Notes: generated by a model not told the origin, from the sequence alone. A DNA stretch of 9,243 nucleotides from an uncultured Cryomorphaceae bacterium (GCA_913049755.1 CAJWXO010000042.1:1-9243); one strand, 5' to 3'. Positions 1 through 7,629 are shown, counted from the first letter of the stretch. Numbers and translations are program-made.

Positions 1-61
1 ATCAAAAAAATAATTTGATTTTTATTTTTTTATTTTTCATTAAATCCATTTAAAAAAATTA

Positions 62-81
62 TTCAGAGGCCCCTAGCTGAA
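62..81. repeat. Short imperfect inverted repeat in the leader
   Basis: TTCAG at 62-66 pairs with CTGAA at 77-81, and AGG at 67-69 can pair with CCT at 72-74, leaving a two-base bulge (AG, 75-76) and a very small loop. It is the only GC-containing patch in a strongly AT-rich leader. Read on the minus strand, the stem is followed by a run of seven T, which resembles an intrinsic terminator, but no gene in the window would use it in that direction. It could be the 3' end of a unit outside the window or chance. Confidence 0.2.
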
Positions 82-131
82 ATATCCATTTTATGATAAA
101 AACGTTTCTCAATATATAATGTTTCGATTTA

Positions 132-139
132 TACCTTTG
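132..139 (+). promoter_or_regulatory. Candidate Bacteroidota -7 box for the persulfide dioxygenase gene
   Basis: TACCTTTG is an exact match to TAnnTTTG, the -7 element read by the primary sigma factor of Bacteroidota. It ends 43 nt before the ATG at 183, which would leave a leader of roughly 35-40 nt. The upstream -33 TTG element is not clear; TTTC at 105-108 is the nearest candidate. The short A-rich stretch before the ATG has no Shine-Dalgarno sequence, as is usual in this phylum. Confidence 0.45.
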
Positions 140-182
140 ATAAAGAATTATCTTATTCTGTAAATTTTATTTCAAAAAGTAT

Positions 183-1688
183 ATGGACATTGCTTCTCAC
201 ATCCACCAAATTTATACAGGATGCCTTTCTCAAGGGTCTTATTTTATTCATAGCAATGGTGAAGCGCTAGTAATAGATCCTCTTAGGGAATCTGAGCCAT
301 ATACTGAGAAAGCAAAATCCCTCGGTGTTAAAATTAAATATGTTTTAGAGACTCACTTTCATGCAGATTTCGTCTCCGGCCATGTGTCTTTAGCAGAAAA
401 AACAGGAGCAATTATTGTATATGGACCGGGAGCAGAAACAGAATTTAAAGTTCATGTAGCAAAAGATCGAGAAAAAATAAAAATCGGGGACCTATCAATA
501 CAAGTCATTCATACCCCGGGGCATACATTAGAGTCAACCTGTTACTTATTAATTTCTCCAGAAGGGAAAAAAGAAGCTTTGTTTTCAGGAGATACTCTGT
601 TTTTGGGCGATGTAGGAAGGCCAGACCTTGCTCAAAAGACAGGAACAATAACCCAAGAAGAACTTGCAGGAATGCTATTTGACTCTTTAAGAAATAAAAT
701 AATGATTCTACCTCCAGAATTGATCATTTATCCTGGTCATGGCGCAGGTTCTGCTTGTGGCAAAAACCTGAGCAAAGAAACTGTAGGAACTCTTAAAGAT
801 CAGCTTGACAATAATTATGCATTAAGATCAGATATGAGCCGTGAGGAGTTTATTAAAGAAGTTACAGATGGATTACTTCCTCCCCCTGCTTATTTCCCAT
901 TGAATGTTGCGATGAACAAAAAAGTCATTCCACAAATGGAAGATGTTTTCAAAAATGCTGATAAATCTTTTGACCCCTTTGCATTTGAAGCAATGGCCAA
1001 TGAAATAAATGCCCTTATTCTGGACACAAGAAAGCCTCAGGAATATGCCGCTGGACATATCCCAGGATCTGTAAATATTGGATTGGATGGACAATTTGCA
1101 CCATGGGTTGGTGTTTTAATCCCTGATATTGATCAAAAAATTCTCATCGTAACTGAAAAAAGTCGAGAAGAAGAAACTATAAGGCGACTATCCCGAGTTG
1201 GATATGACAATGTTTTAGGCTTTCTAGAAGGAGGTTATAATGCCTGGAAACAATCAAACAAGCAGACAGACACAGTTGAGAGCATTGATGCTGAAGAATT
1301 TGCAAATCGAATCTCAAAAGATAGGAATTCAGTGATTTTAGATGTAAGAAAAGATGGTGAATACCGATCAGAAAGAATGATGTCTTCGAGTCATATTCCG
1401 TTAGATGACATTAATTCTCGCTTCCATGATTTACCGGAAGGAGATCCTATATATATTCATTGCGCAGGTGGATACAGGTCCATGATATTTAGTTCCATTT
1501 TAAAAAAGAGAGGAATTCATAATATCGTTGACATCAAAGGAGGATTTGGAGCGATCAAAAAAAATAATGATCTCAAAACAACGGATTACATTTGTCCGAA
1601 TACCGATGTGCCTAAAAATCCTGAAGATTCAAAGGTCAAGGAGCAATCCACATTGCGCTTGTTCCTGAAACGAGTCCTAGGCCGTTAG
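183..1688 (+). CDS. MBL-fold persulfide dioxygenase-like enzyme fused to two rhodanese domains
   Basis: This 501-residue cytoplasmic protein (no signal peptide) probably oxidises glutathione or other low-molecular-weight persulfides to sulfite and moves sulfur by its rhodanese domain, as in ETHE1- and CstB-type enzymes. Residues ~8-190 are a metallo-beta-lactamase fold. THFHADFVSGH at 57-67 gives H58, H60 and D62; H114 lies in HTPGH, D137 in SGDTLF and H186 in YPGHG. The ETHE1-like iron ligands would be H58, H114 and D137. F63 replaces the last His of the classical HxHxDH motif, which fits a mononuclear metal site. Rhodanese 1 (~265-362) has TEKSREE from T324 where the Cys loop should be, so it is likely non-catalytic. 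Rhodanese 2 (~372-470) has the loop HCAGGYRS with C427. A ~30-residue tail follows, and its coding end overlaps the convergent DUF4249 gene. The domain order is known in this family; the substrate is inferred. Confidence 0.92.
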   Translation: MDIASHIHQIYTGCLSQGSYFIHSNGEALVIDPLRESEPYTEKAKSLGVKIKYVLETHFHADFVSGHVSLAEKTGAIIVYGPGAETEFKVHVAKDREKIKIGDLSIQVIHTPGHTLESTCYLLISPEGKKEALFSGDTLFLGDVGRPDLAQKTGTITQEELAGMLFDSLRNKIMILPPELIIYPGHGAGSACGKNLSKETVGTLKDQLDNNYALRSDMSREEFIKEVTDGLLPPPAYFPLNVAMNKKVIPQMEDVFKNADKSFDPFAFEAMANEINALILDTRKPQEYAAGHIPGSVNIGLDGQFAPWVGVLIPDIDQKILIVTEKSREEETIRRLSRVGYDNVLGFLEGGYNAWKQSNKQTDTVESIDAEEFANRISKDRNSVILDVRKDGEYRSERMMSSSHIPLDDINSRFHDLPEGDPIYIHCAGGYRSMIFSSILKKRGIHNIVDIKGGFGAIKKNNDLKTTDYICPNTDVPKNPEDSKVKEQSTLRLFLKRVLGR

Positions 1689-2550
1689 TTATATTAGAAT
1701 AAACTGTAACAGGCTGAGTAAAGGGATTTCCTGAGCCCTGGTATAAATCAAAAGAGGAAAGATAATTGTAATACTCATTATCCATCTTCACGATTTTAAA
1801 TACCTTCTGCATAGAGAAAGGAACAGGATTATCCCAACCTTCCGAGACTCTAATATCAAATGTTCGTTTTTCTCCGAGGAAAAGATTATTCGAAACGTAT
1901 AATCTACTTCCTCCATAACCACGACTACCTGTGCTCACAAAAGAGGGATCATCTGATTCCATCCACATCATACTCTCAGGTATAGAGATAGAATTGACCG
2001 GCCTTTCGTAAGCTTCGATCATGTAATAACCAGGAACTCCGTCATCATTGATTTCAATATCAAATGAGATATTTGGTTTTTGTGAAGCTCCTGAATTTGT
2101 ATCCTTTGGGGTTATCATGATGTTTTCTGGAACAGCAGGCACCACAGAACTTGCAAATATGGAATCTAAAGTGCCGTATTTGGCATGAAAATTATATGAA
2201 TGCCCTTCTTTTACTTGCATATTAGGAGACCTAAAAAATCCTTGGTCCGTATTCGTAGGAATCAAAGTATCAACCTGTAAGGTGTTTAAGTCCACAACCC
2301 AGACAGCAGCTGAATTCAAGGGGATTGGATTTAAATGATCTAGTATACTAATACTTTGAGATAATGCGGCATCAATCGGTTGAGAATAGACGGAATCAGT
2401 CATAGATCCAAAACCAGTTCCATAAGCCTCAACTGATGTAAGTGCATAAATAGTGATTTTCGGATCTGTATCCTCAGGAGAAAAAGGAATGATCCGTTCA
2501 CATGAAAAAAATATAAATGCAAATAGAAAATAGTAAACGTTATTCTTCAT
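1636..2550 (-). CDS. DUF4249 family outer-membrane-associated lipoprotein
   Basis: This 304-residue protein starts with a short lipoprotein signal: MKNN, a Phe/Tyr-rich hydrophobic segment, then FFSC with C17 as the predicted lipidated Cys. The mature part matches the DUF4249 pattern: a beta-rich opening (KITIYALTS), a mid-region with the GYYMIEAYERP strand, and the closing SNITNGLGLVSG. DUF4249 proteins are typically encoded directly after a TonB-dependent receptor in Bacteroidota and are thought to act as its surface or periplasmic partner; their ligand is unknown. The ATG lies 3 nt after the receptor's TAA, so translation is probably coupled. No acidic run follows C17, so a surface-export signal is not obvious. 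The last 17 codons and the stop lie antisense to the end of the persulfide dioxygenase gene. Family assignment is by recognised pattern, and the length is within the usual range. Confidence 0.85.
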   Translation of the reverse strand: MKNNVYYFLFAFIFFSCERIIPFSPEDTDPKITIYALTSVEAYGTGFGSMTDSVYSQPIDAALSQSISILDHLNPIPLNSAAVWVVDLNTLQVDTLIPTNTDQGFFRSPNMQVKEGHSYNFHAKYGTLDSIFASSVVPAVPENIMITPKDTNSGASQKPNISFDIEINDDGVPGYYMIEAYERPVNSISIPESMMWMESDDPSFVSTGSRGYGGSRLYVSNNLFLGEKRTFDIRVSEGWDNPVPFSMQKVFKIVKMDNEYYNYLSSFDLYQGSGNPFTQPVTVYSNITNGLGLVSGTSAMWIAP

Positions 2551-2553
2551 TTT

Positions 2554-4986
2554 TTAAAATTTAAAACTATATGAAATAGAAGGTATTATTGGGAATAATC
2601 CATAACCTTTCAATACTGTATTCCCATTATTGTCTGATCCAAAATCCATAAAGAATGTATTTATGCGATTGTAGGCATTGTAAACTCCAAATTGCCAGCT
2701 TACCTCTCCCCATTTCTTTTGACGATTATAAGTCATACCCAGGTCCAATCGATGATATGCTGGTTCTCGAAAGTTATTTCTTCCACTTGTCTGCTCAATC
2801 GTTGGGCTTCCTTCAAAAAAAGTATTGTAAAAATCAGGAAAGCTCGTGTACTTTCTTGTTGGAACAGATGTTGCCCTTCCTGTTCCATATACCCATACCA
2901 ATCCGCCACTCCAATTTTCATTGAACTTATGGGAAATAGTAAGAGAGACATCATGCCTTCGATCATAGGTATATGGATAGGGATTTCCATCATTTATATC
3001 TGCAAACTGTCGATCGCTCTTTGCTAGCGTATAGCCTATCCAACCCGTTGTTTTCCCTGTTTTCTTTTCTAACAAAAATTCTAAACCATAGGCCCAACCG
3101 CGACCTGTGGTAACCTTTTGCTGCCAATCTTCAGCCGAGGTAAGAAACGAAGACCCTTCTTTATATTCTATTAGGTTTCGCATATCCTTGTAATACCCCT
3201 CTAAAGTAAGCTCCCAACCTTTACCAAGGTTATGGGCATAACCAATGGCCGTCTGCCATGCTTCTTGAGGTTTTATATTCTGCGTTACGGGCACCCATAA
3301 ATCTGTTGGCAAACCAATAGTTTGATTTGAAAGCAGATGCATGTATTGAACCATCTGAACATAACTCCATTTTATCGAATTGTTATTCCCTAATAAATAT
3401 CTTGCGGATAACCTGGGTTGTAAACTCTGATAGTCTGTCCCAGACTCAGTATCTGATCCAGTAACACTGAATCCATTAAAATGAATTCCAGCGTTCACCT
3501 TCAAGCGGTCTGTCACCTCCCAATCATCCTGAAAATAAAATACATAATCCCAGGCATCTTGTGGAAATGATCCGAAAGTTGTGTCTAAACCCATATTTCC
3601 GGAGGTTATTGCAATAGAGCTAATACCTGGCTTGTATGCATGATTTGTTAAAGAAACACCATACTTTATGGCATGATTAGGACTAGGAGCATAATCAAAA
3701 TCCCATCTTACTCCTCGATCCTCAATCTGTGAGAGATAATCAATACCAAATGTATTCGTATCTCTTTGTGTAACTACCTCTATTCCTCCAAAATTGGTGA
3801 AGTAAGTTTCTCTAGAAACACTATTAATTCGCGTGTTGAATTTGTATCGACTATAAGTAGATGTAACATTGGAAAACAACTTTGGCGATATAATCCAATT
3901 CCATCTCAAAGTAGCAATTCGATTTCCCCAGTTTAAAGAACTATTAAATTCTTGTTCGGAACGCAGTCCAGGCTCTTGATAATTATCTTTTGAACGGATA
4001 TATGCCTCATCAAAGCCGTCGTAGAAACTAAGGTACAGCTGATTTTTTCTATTGATTTTATGATTAATCTTGGCATTTAAATCGTAAAAGTAATATCCCC
4101 CAGCTGACCCATCTGGACTATTTTTCGCAATCAAAGGTTGAGCTAAAACATCTAAGTATGTTCTTCTTCCTGAGAGCAATACCGACGTCTTGTCTTTCCA
4201 TAAAGGGCCTTCCAAAGTGAGCTTACTCGAAATCAACCCTATGGAACCACTGCCATGCCATTCCTTCATATTTCCTTCTTTTAAACGGACATCTAATACT
4301 GACGAAAGTCTGCCACCATATTCAGCAGGAAATCCTCCTTTAATAAGTTGAACATTATTTATGGCATCTGTATTAAAGACAGAAAAGAAGCCAAACAAAT
4401 GAGAAACATTATAGACTGGGACTCCGTCAATGAGTATTAAATTTTGATCAGGCCCTCCTCCACGAACATAAAATCCCGAGGTGCCTTCTGTTCCGCTCTG
4501 CACGCCAGGGAGCAATTGAATTACTTTTAAAAGATCTGTTTCACCCAATAAAACAGGTAAATTTTTTAAAGTTTTCATATTTAGGCTTACTGAAGACATC
4601 TGGGTTGTTTCTTGAATGTCGCTTATTCCAACTACTGTGACCTCATCAAGAATATTCTTTGAAGCTGTCAATTCGATATCTAATTCTGTAGCTGTCCTCC
4701 TATTTAAAGTCACTCCCCTAACTGAAGGTACATAACCTATATATTGAACCTCAATCGCTGCTGTATCCCGTCCTAACGTAATCGAATAAAATCCATAAGA
4801 ATTAGTGGTAACGCCCTTTTTGCTCACCTGATCAAACACATAAGCATTGATCAATTTTTCACCTGTTTCAAAGTCTTTTACAAATCCATTAATTGTATAA
4901 CTACCCTGATTTTGTGCAAACACATTTAAAGAAATAATGGTCAGGATAAAGAGCAGTATTTGTCTACACATAGTTTCGTTTTTCAT
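2554..4986 (-). CDS. TonB-dependent receptor with carboxypeptidase-regulatory-like N-terminus
   Basis: Outer-membrane active transporter, 810 residues from the chosen ATG. A signal peptide spans residues 1-24 (hydrophobic ILLFILTIISLNVFA, cleavage before QNQG). A CarboxypepD_reg-like beta-sandwich follows at ~28-108, then LDEVTVVG (113-120), a plausible TonB box. The plug (~125-240) includes LLPGVQ (158-163), the strand FYVRGGG (172-178), LIDGVPVYN (185-193) and a later FPAEYGGRLSSVLDV motif. The remainder is a beta-barrel rich in aromatic and alternating residues, ending in SYSFKF with a terminal Phe, the usual outer-membrane assembly signal. The reading frame can be extended to a TTG at 5028, but those extra residues (Phe/Trp/Cys/His) are not signal-like. 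An ATG at 4971 is a good alternative with an A-rich leader. It is the first gene of an operon with the DUF4249 lipoprotein. The substrate cannot be told from sequence. Confidence 0.93.
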   Translation of the reverse strand: MKNETMCRQILLFILTIISLNVFAQNQGSYTINGFVKDFETGEKLINAYVFDQVSKKGVTTNSYGFYSITLGRDTAAIEVQYIGYVPSVRGVTLNRRTATELDIELTASKNILDEVTVVGISDIQETTQMSSVSLNMKTLKNLPVLLGETDLLKVIQLLPGVQSGTEGTSGFYVRGGGPDQNLILIDGVPVYNVSHLFGFFSVFNTDAINNVQLIKGGFPAEYGGRLSSVLDVRLKEGNMKEWHGSGSIGLISSKLTLEGPLWKDKTSVLLSGRRTYLDVLAQPLIAKNSPDGSAGGYYFYDLNAKINHKINRKNQLYLSFYDGFDEAYIRSKDNYQEPGLRSEQEFNSSLNWGNRIATLRWNWIISPKLFSNVTSTYSRYKFNTRINSVSRETYFTNFGGIEVVTQRDTNTFGIDYLSQIEDRGVRWDFDYAPSPNHAIKYGVSLTNHAYKPGISSIAITSGNMGLDTTFGSFPQDAWDYVFYFQDDWEVTDRLKVNAGIHFNGFSVTGSDTESGTDYQSLQPRLSARYLLGNNNSIKWSYVQMVQYMHLLSNQTIGLPTDLWVPVTQNIKPQEAWQTAIGYAHNLGKGWELTLEGYYKDMRNLIEYKEGSSFLTSAEDWQQKVTTGRGWAYGLEFLLEKKTGKTTGWIGYTLAKSDRQFADINDGNPYPYTYDRRHDVSLTISHKFNENWSGGLVWVYGTGRATSVPTRKYTSFPDFYNTFFEGSPTIEQTSGRNNFREPAYHRLDLGMTYNRQKKWGEVSWQFGVYNAYNRINTFFMDFGSDNNGNTVLKGYGLFPIIPSISYSFKF

Positions 4987-4988
4987 TA

Positions 4989-4996
4989 CAAAGAAA
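4989..4996 (-). promoter_or_regulatory. Weak candidate -7 box very close to the receptor start
   Basis: Read on the minus strand this is TTTCTTTG, one mismatch from TAnnTTTG, with a TTG 21 nt upstream on that strand. If used, transcription would begin at about the ATG at 4986, which would favour the second ATG at 4971 as the true start. The surrounding T-rich sequence makes a chance match quite possible. Confidence 0.2.
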
Positions 4997-5041
4997 CAGA
5001 AAACCCAATAATGATGCCAACAAAACAATACGTCAAAAAAA

Positions 5042-5063
5042 ATATCCTTGAAATTCGGGATAT
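5042..5063. repeat. Inverted repeat ATATCC / GGATAT beside the central palindrome
   Basis: ATATCC at 5042-5047 and GGATAT at 5058-5063 are perfect 6-bp arms around a 10-nt spacer (5048-5057). The spacer begins with TTGAAATT, a word repeated exactly at 5071-5078 inside the larger palindrome. It ends only 2 nt before that palindrome begins. It could be a second operator half-site pair, part of a leader structure, or chance in AT-rich DNA. Confidence 0.35.
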
Positions 5064-5065
5064 GG

Positions 5066-5095
5066 ATGTGTTGAAATTGAATATTTTCAACACAT
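5066..5095. promoter_or_regulatory. Perfect 11-bp inverted repeat, candidate operator shared by the two receptor genes
   Basis: The left arm ATGTGTTGAAA (5066-5076) and right arm TTTCAACACAT (5085-5095) are perfect reverse complements separated by 8 nt. Arm centres are 19 bp apart, about two helical turns, which suits a dimeric DNA-binding protein. The centre lies ~95 bp from the minus-strand receptor start and ~101 bp from the plus-strand receptor start, so one bound protein could affect both promoters. TTGAAA-type words occur three times within 43 bp: forward at 5048 and 5071, and reversed at 5085-5090. No regulator gene is in the window. An RNA hairpin in a leader is an alternative if transcription starts far upstream. 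Confidence 0.5.
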
Positions 5096-5147
5096 GATTT
5101 ATCTGTTCCTCAATTTTATTGATTTACTAAAAAAGTCAATAATCTCA

Positions 5148-5155
5148 TACCTTTA
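5148..5155 (+). promoter_or_regulatory. Candidate -7 box for the plus-strand receptor gene
   Basis: TACCTTTA differs from TAnnTTTG only at the last base and ends 26 nt before the ATG at 5182. TTTA at 5123-5126, 21 nt upstream, could be a weak -33 element. The resulting leader would be short and A-rich, typical of this phylum. The 11-bp palindrome would then lie about 50-80 bp upstream of the box, a position suited to an activator. Confidence 0.35.
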
Positions 5156-5181
5156 AAAACCTAAACAAATCAAATATCAAG

Positions 5182-7608
5182 ATGAAACGCTTCTACCTAA
5201 GCCTTATTGTGCTGATTTTCAGCTCTTCAGTCTTTTCTCAGTCCCTTACTCAAACCGTAAGAGGTACTGTTGTCGATGCTGACTCTAAATTTCCATTGAT
5301 GGGAGCTAGCGTTATTATAGGTTCACAAGAGGTATCCACGGCTAACGATGGCTCTTTTAAAATCAATAATATTCCTATCGGGAGAAGTTCAATTTCAGTG
5401 TCCCTATTTGGTTACAAAGGTCAGAGTCGATCTTTAGAACTCAACTCAGCAAAAGAAGTCGTTGTCAATATTCCACTGGTAGAATCTTCTACTCAACTTG
5501 GTACGGTTGATGTAATAGCCGTGCAATCGGGACAAGCGAAAAATGAGATGGCAACAGTCTCATCCAGGCAGTTTTCTGTTGAAGAAACAAACCTATATGC
5601 GGGAAGCCGAGGGGAACCAGCAAGAATGGCAACAAACTTTGCAGGAGTTCAAGGGTCAGATGACCAGAGAAATGACCTAGTCATAAGGGGTAATACCCCA
5701 GCTGGCGTATTATATCGAATGGATGGAATTAATATACCGAATCCAAATCACTTTAGTATTCCTGGAACTGGAGGTGGTCCAGTAACTATTTTAAACAATA
5801 AGTTTCTCGCCAATTCTGATTTCTTTACTGGAGCTTGGCCTGCAGAGTATGGCAATGCCATAGCTGGAGTATTTGACTTAGAAATGAGAGATGGTAATAA
5901 TGAAAAATTTGAAGGAAGTGCTCAATTAGGCCTTCTAGGAACAGAGCTAATGCTTGAAGGGCCCCTTGGGAAAAAGAAAGGTCGTCTCGCTCCATCGTTT
6001 TTAGGAGTTTATCGCTACAGTACTCTATCTCTTTTTGAATCACTAAATATTCCACTTGGAACAAATGCGCTACCACAATATCAAGATGGTGCATTTAGGC
6101 TAACTTTTCCTCAGAAAAATGGAGGCAAGCTTGCACTTTGGACAATGTTCGGACAGAGTAACATAGATATTTTAATAAGCGATCAAATAGATACAAGCGG
6201 ATTTGAAAGTTATGGGGATGCGGATCGTGATTCTTATTTTGGAAGTGATATGATAGTTGGAGGATTAAGTTATTCCAAACCTATCAACAAGAGATCATTC
6301 ATAAAAGCTGGAATTGGAGCATCTCACTCTCAAGTAAGAGCTGTAAATACCAAATTAGGTAGGAATGTAACAGAGCAGCCAGACGGATCTTTTGGATGGA
6401 ATATTCTCTCCAATGATACTATGCTAAACTATACATTCACAGAAAATAAACTTCATGCTTACATAGCTTTTAACCAAAAAATAGGATCTCGTGGAACCAT
6501 TCAATATGGTGTAAATGCTGATGTCTATTTTTTGAATTATCAAGACTCCATTCGCGATTTTGATGGCTTAACTGGCACTTTACCCCCTTGGAGGGTTCAA
6601 TGGGCATCTCAAGCCTCTTGGCCTGTCATTCAGCCATATATATCATATAAATCCAGAGTCACAGAAAAAACAACATTCACAGCGGGAGCAACTTCTCTTT
6701 ATTCAGGAGTTAATAATGAATCTTTTATGCCCCTCGCCCCTCGTCTCGGCCTAAGCTATCAAGCAAATGATAACGATCGATTCTTTGCGGGAACGGGATT
6801 GCATGCACAAGGCCAAGCGCCATACCTATATTATTATGCCTTAACTACAGTGAACCATGATCCACAAGAGCATAATACAGACAGAATTGGCTTGATGAAG
6901 AGTCTGCAATTTGCTGGAGGATGGGAACGCAATTATTCAGGCTCACCTGTTCGAACAAAAATTGAAGCATACTACCAATATCTTTATGATATTCCTGTAG
7001 AAGTTCGACCGAGTAGTTTTTCTATGCTTAATACTGGATCGGGATTTGGTAGAATTTGGCCTGACACTCTGGAGAACTCGGGAACTGCAAGAAATTATGG
7101 TATTGAATTAACCGCAGAGAGATTTTTCTCCAAAGGTTTTTATTTTCTCACTACAGCAAGCCTCTTTGATGCAAAATACCGAGGATCCGATGGTATTCAA
7201 AGAAATACTGTATTCAACGGCAGGTATGCTCTTAACATACTTGGAGCAAAAGAATTTAAACTTGGCGCGAATAACCGATTCACATTAGGAAGTAAATTCA
7301 CAACTGTAGGTGGTCGATGGTTTGGGGAAGAAGTGGATAAAACAGAATCGATAAGAACAGGTGAAATTGTTTTTGTCGATGCAACAAATAATTTTCAGCA
7401 ATATCGAGCATATCTGCGATTAGATTTAAAATTAGGATATAAATGGAACCATCCCAAAACAGCATGGGAATTTGGCTTAGACATTTCTAATATTACGGGT
7501 CATAAGAATATTCTTACACTTACATATATTGATGGCCTCACAAATCCTGTTAGAGAAGAATACCAACTAGGCTTATTCCCAGTGTTTTATCTCAGATGTG
7601 ATTTTTAA
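5182..7608 (+). CDS. Stand-alone TonB-dependent receptor (plug motif RGNTPAG / PNPNHF)
   Basis: Outer-membrane receptor of 808 residues. The signal peptide is MKRFYLSLIVLIFSSSVFS with cleavage before Q20. A CarboxypepD_reg-like domain (~25-100) carries the hallmark NDGSFKINNIPIG segment. The plug begins around residue 115 and contains VIRGNTPAG (R169), MDGINIPNPNHF (D181) and FFTGAWPAEYGNAIAGVFDL, the signature of a widespread Bacteroidota receptor subfamily distinct from the neighbouring receptor. The barrel ends in VFYLRCDF with terminal Phe. No SusD-like or DUF4249 partner follows; the next gene is convergent. The ATG is preceded by an A-rich leader, and no better start exists. It is divergent from the other receptor operon and may share control with it. 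Members of this subfamily generally lack an assigned substrate, and none is suggested here. Confidence 0.92.
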   Translation: MKRFYLSLIVLIFSSSVFSQSLTQTVRGTVVDADSKFPLMGASVIIGSQEVSTANDGSFKINNIPIGRSSISVSLFGYKGQSRSLELNSAKEVVVNIPLVESSTQLGTVDVIAVQSGQAKNEMATVSSRQFSVEETNLYAGSRGEPARMATNFAGVQGSDDQRNDLVIRGNTPAGVLYRMDGINIPNPNHFSIPGTGGGPVTILNNKFLANSDFFTGAWPAEYGNAIAGVFDLEMRDGNNEKFEGSAQLGLLGTELMLEGPLGKKKGRLAPSFLGVYRYSTLSLFESLNIPLGTNALPQYQDGAFRLTFPQKNGGKLALWTMFGQSNIDILISDQIDTSGFESYGDADRDSYFGSDMIVGGLSYSKPINKRSFIKAGIGASHSQVRAVNTKLGRNVTEQPDGSFGWNILSNDTMLNYTFTENKLHAYIAFNQKIGSRGTIQYGVNADVYFLNYQDSIRDFDGLTGTLPPWRVQWASQASWPVIQPYISYKSRVTEKTTFTAGATSLYSGVNNESFMPLAPRLGLSYQANDNDRFFAGTGLHAQGQAPYLYYYALTTVNHDPQEHNTDRIGLMKSLQFAGGWERNYSGSPVRTKIEAYYQYLYDIPVEVRPSSFSMLNTGSGFGRIWPDTLENSGTARNYGIELTAERFFSKGFYFLTTASLFDAKYRGSDGIQRNTVFNGRYALNILGAKEFKLGANNRFTLGSKFTTVGGRWFGEEVDKTESIRTGEIVFVDATNNFQQYRAYLRLDLKLGYKWNHPKTAWEFGLDISNITGHKNILTLTYIDGLTNPVREEYQLGLFPVFYLRCDF

Positions 7609-7629
7609 AAAAAATTAATTAAACCGTAT

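Noticed and set aside
1..61. A gene end at the left edge
   Set aside because: The first 60 bases are almost pure A/T, with several stops, and show no coding pattern.
873..1094. 73-codon minus-strand reading frame inside the persulfide dioxygenase gene
   Set aside because: It is antisense to a well-supported coding region, has no recognisable domain and an unlikely composition, so it is a shadow frame.
2655..3027. Overlapping short reading frames (89, 111 and 86 codons) within the minus-strand receptor gene
   Set aside because: They lie in other frames of the receptor's C-terminal barrel, which is clearly the coding frame up to its terminal Phe. None has a signal or domain.
1636..4986. A SusC/SusD polysaccharide utilisation locus
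   Set aside because: The lipoprotein matches DUF4249, not SusD, and no glycoside hydrolase, sulfatase or SusR/hybrid sensor gene is present.
4987..5028. TTG start at 5028 extending the minus-strand receptor by 14 residues
   Set aside because: The extension is rich in Phe, Trp, Cys and His, is a poor signal peptide N-region, and lies in likely promoter DNA. The ATG at 4986 or 4971 gives a normal signal peptide.
5825..6094. 89-codon minus-strand reading frame within the plus-strand receptor
   Set aside because: It is antisense to the plug region with strong motifs (FFTGAWPAEYGN); the composition looks like a shadow.
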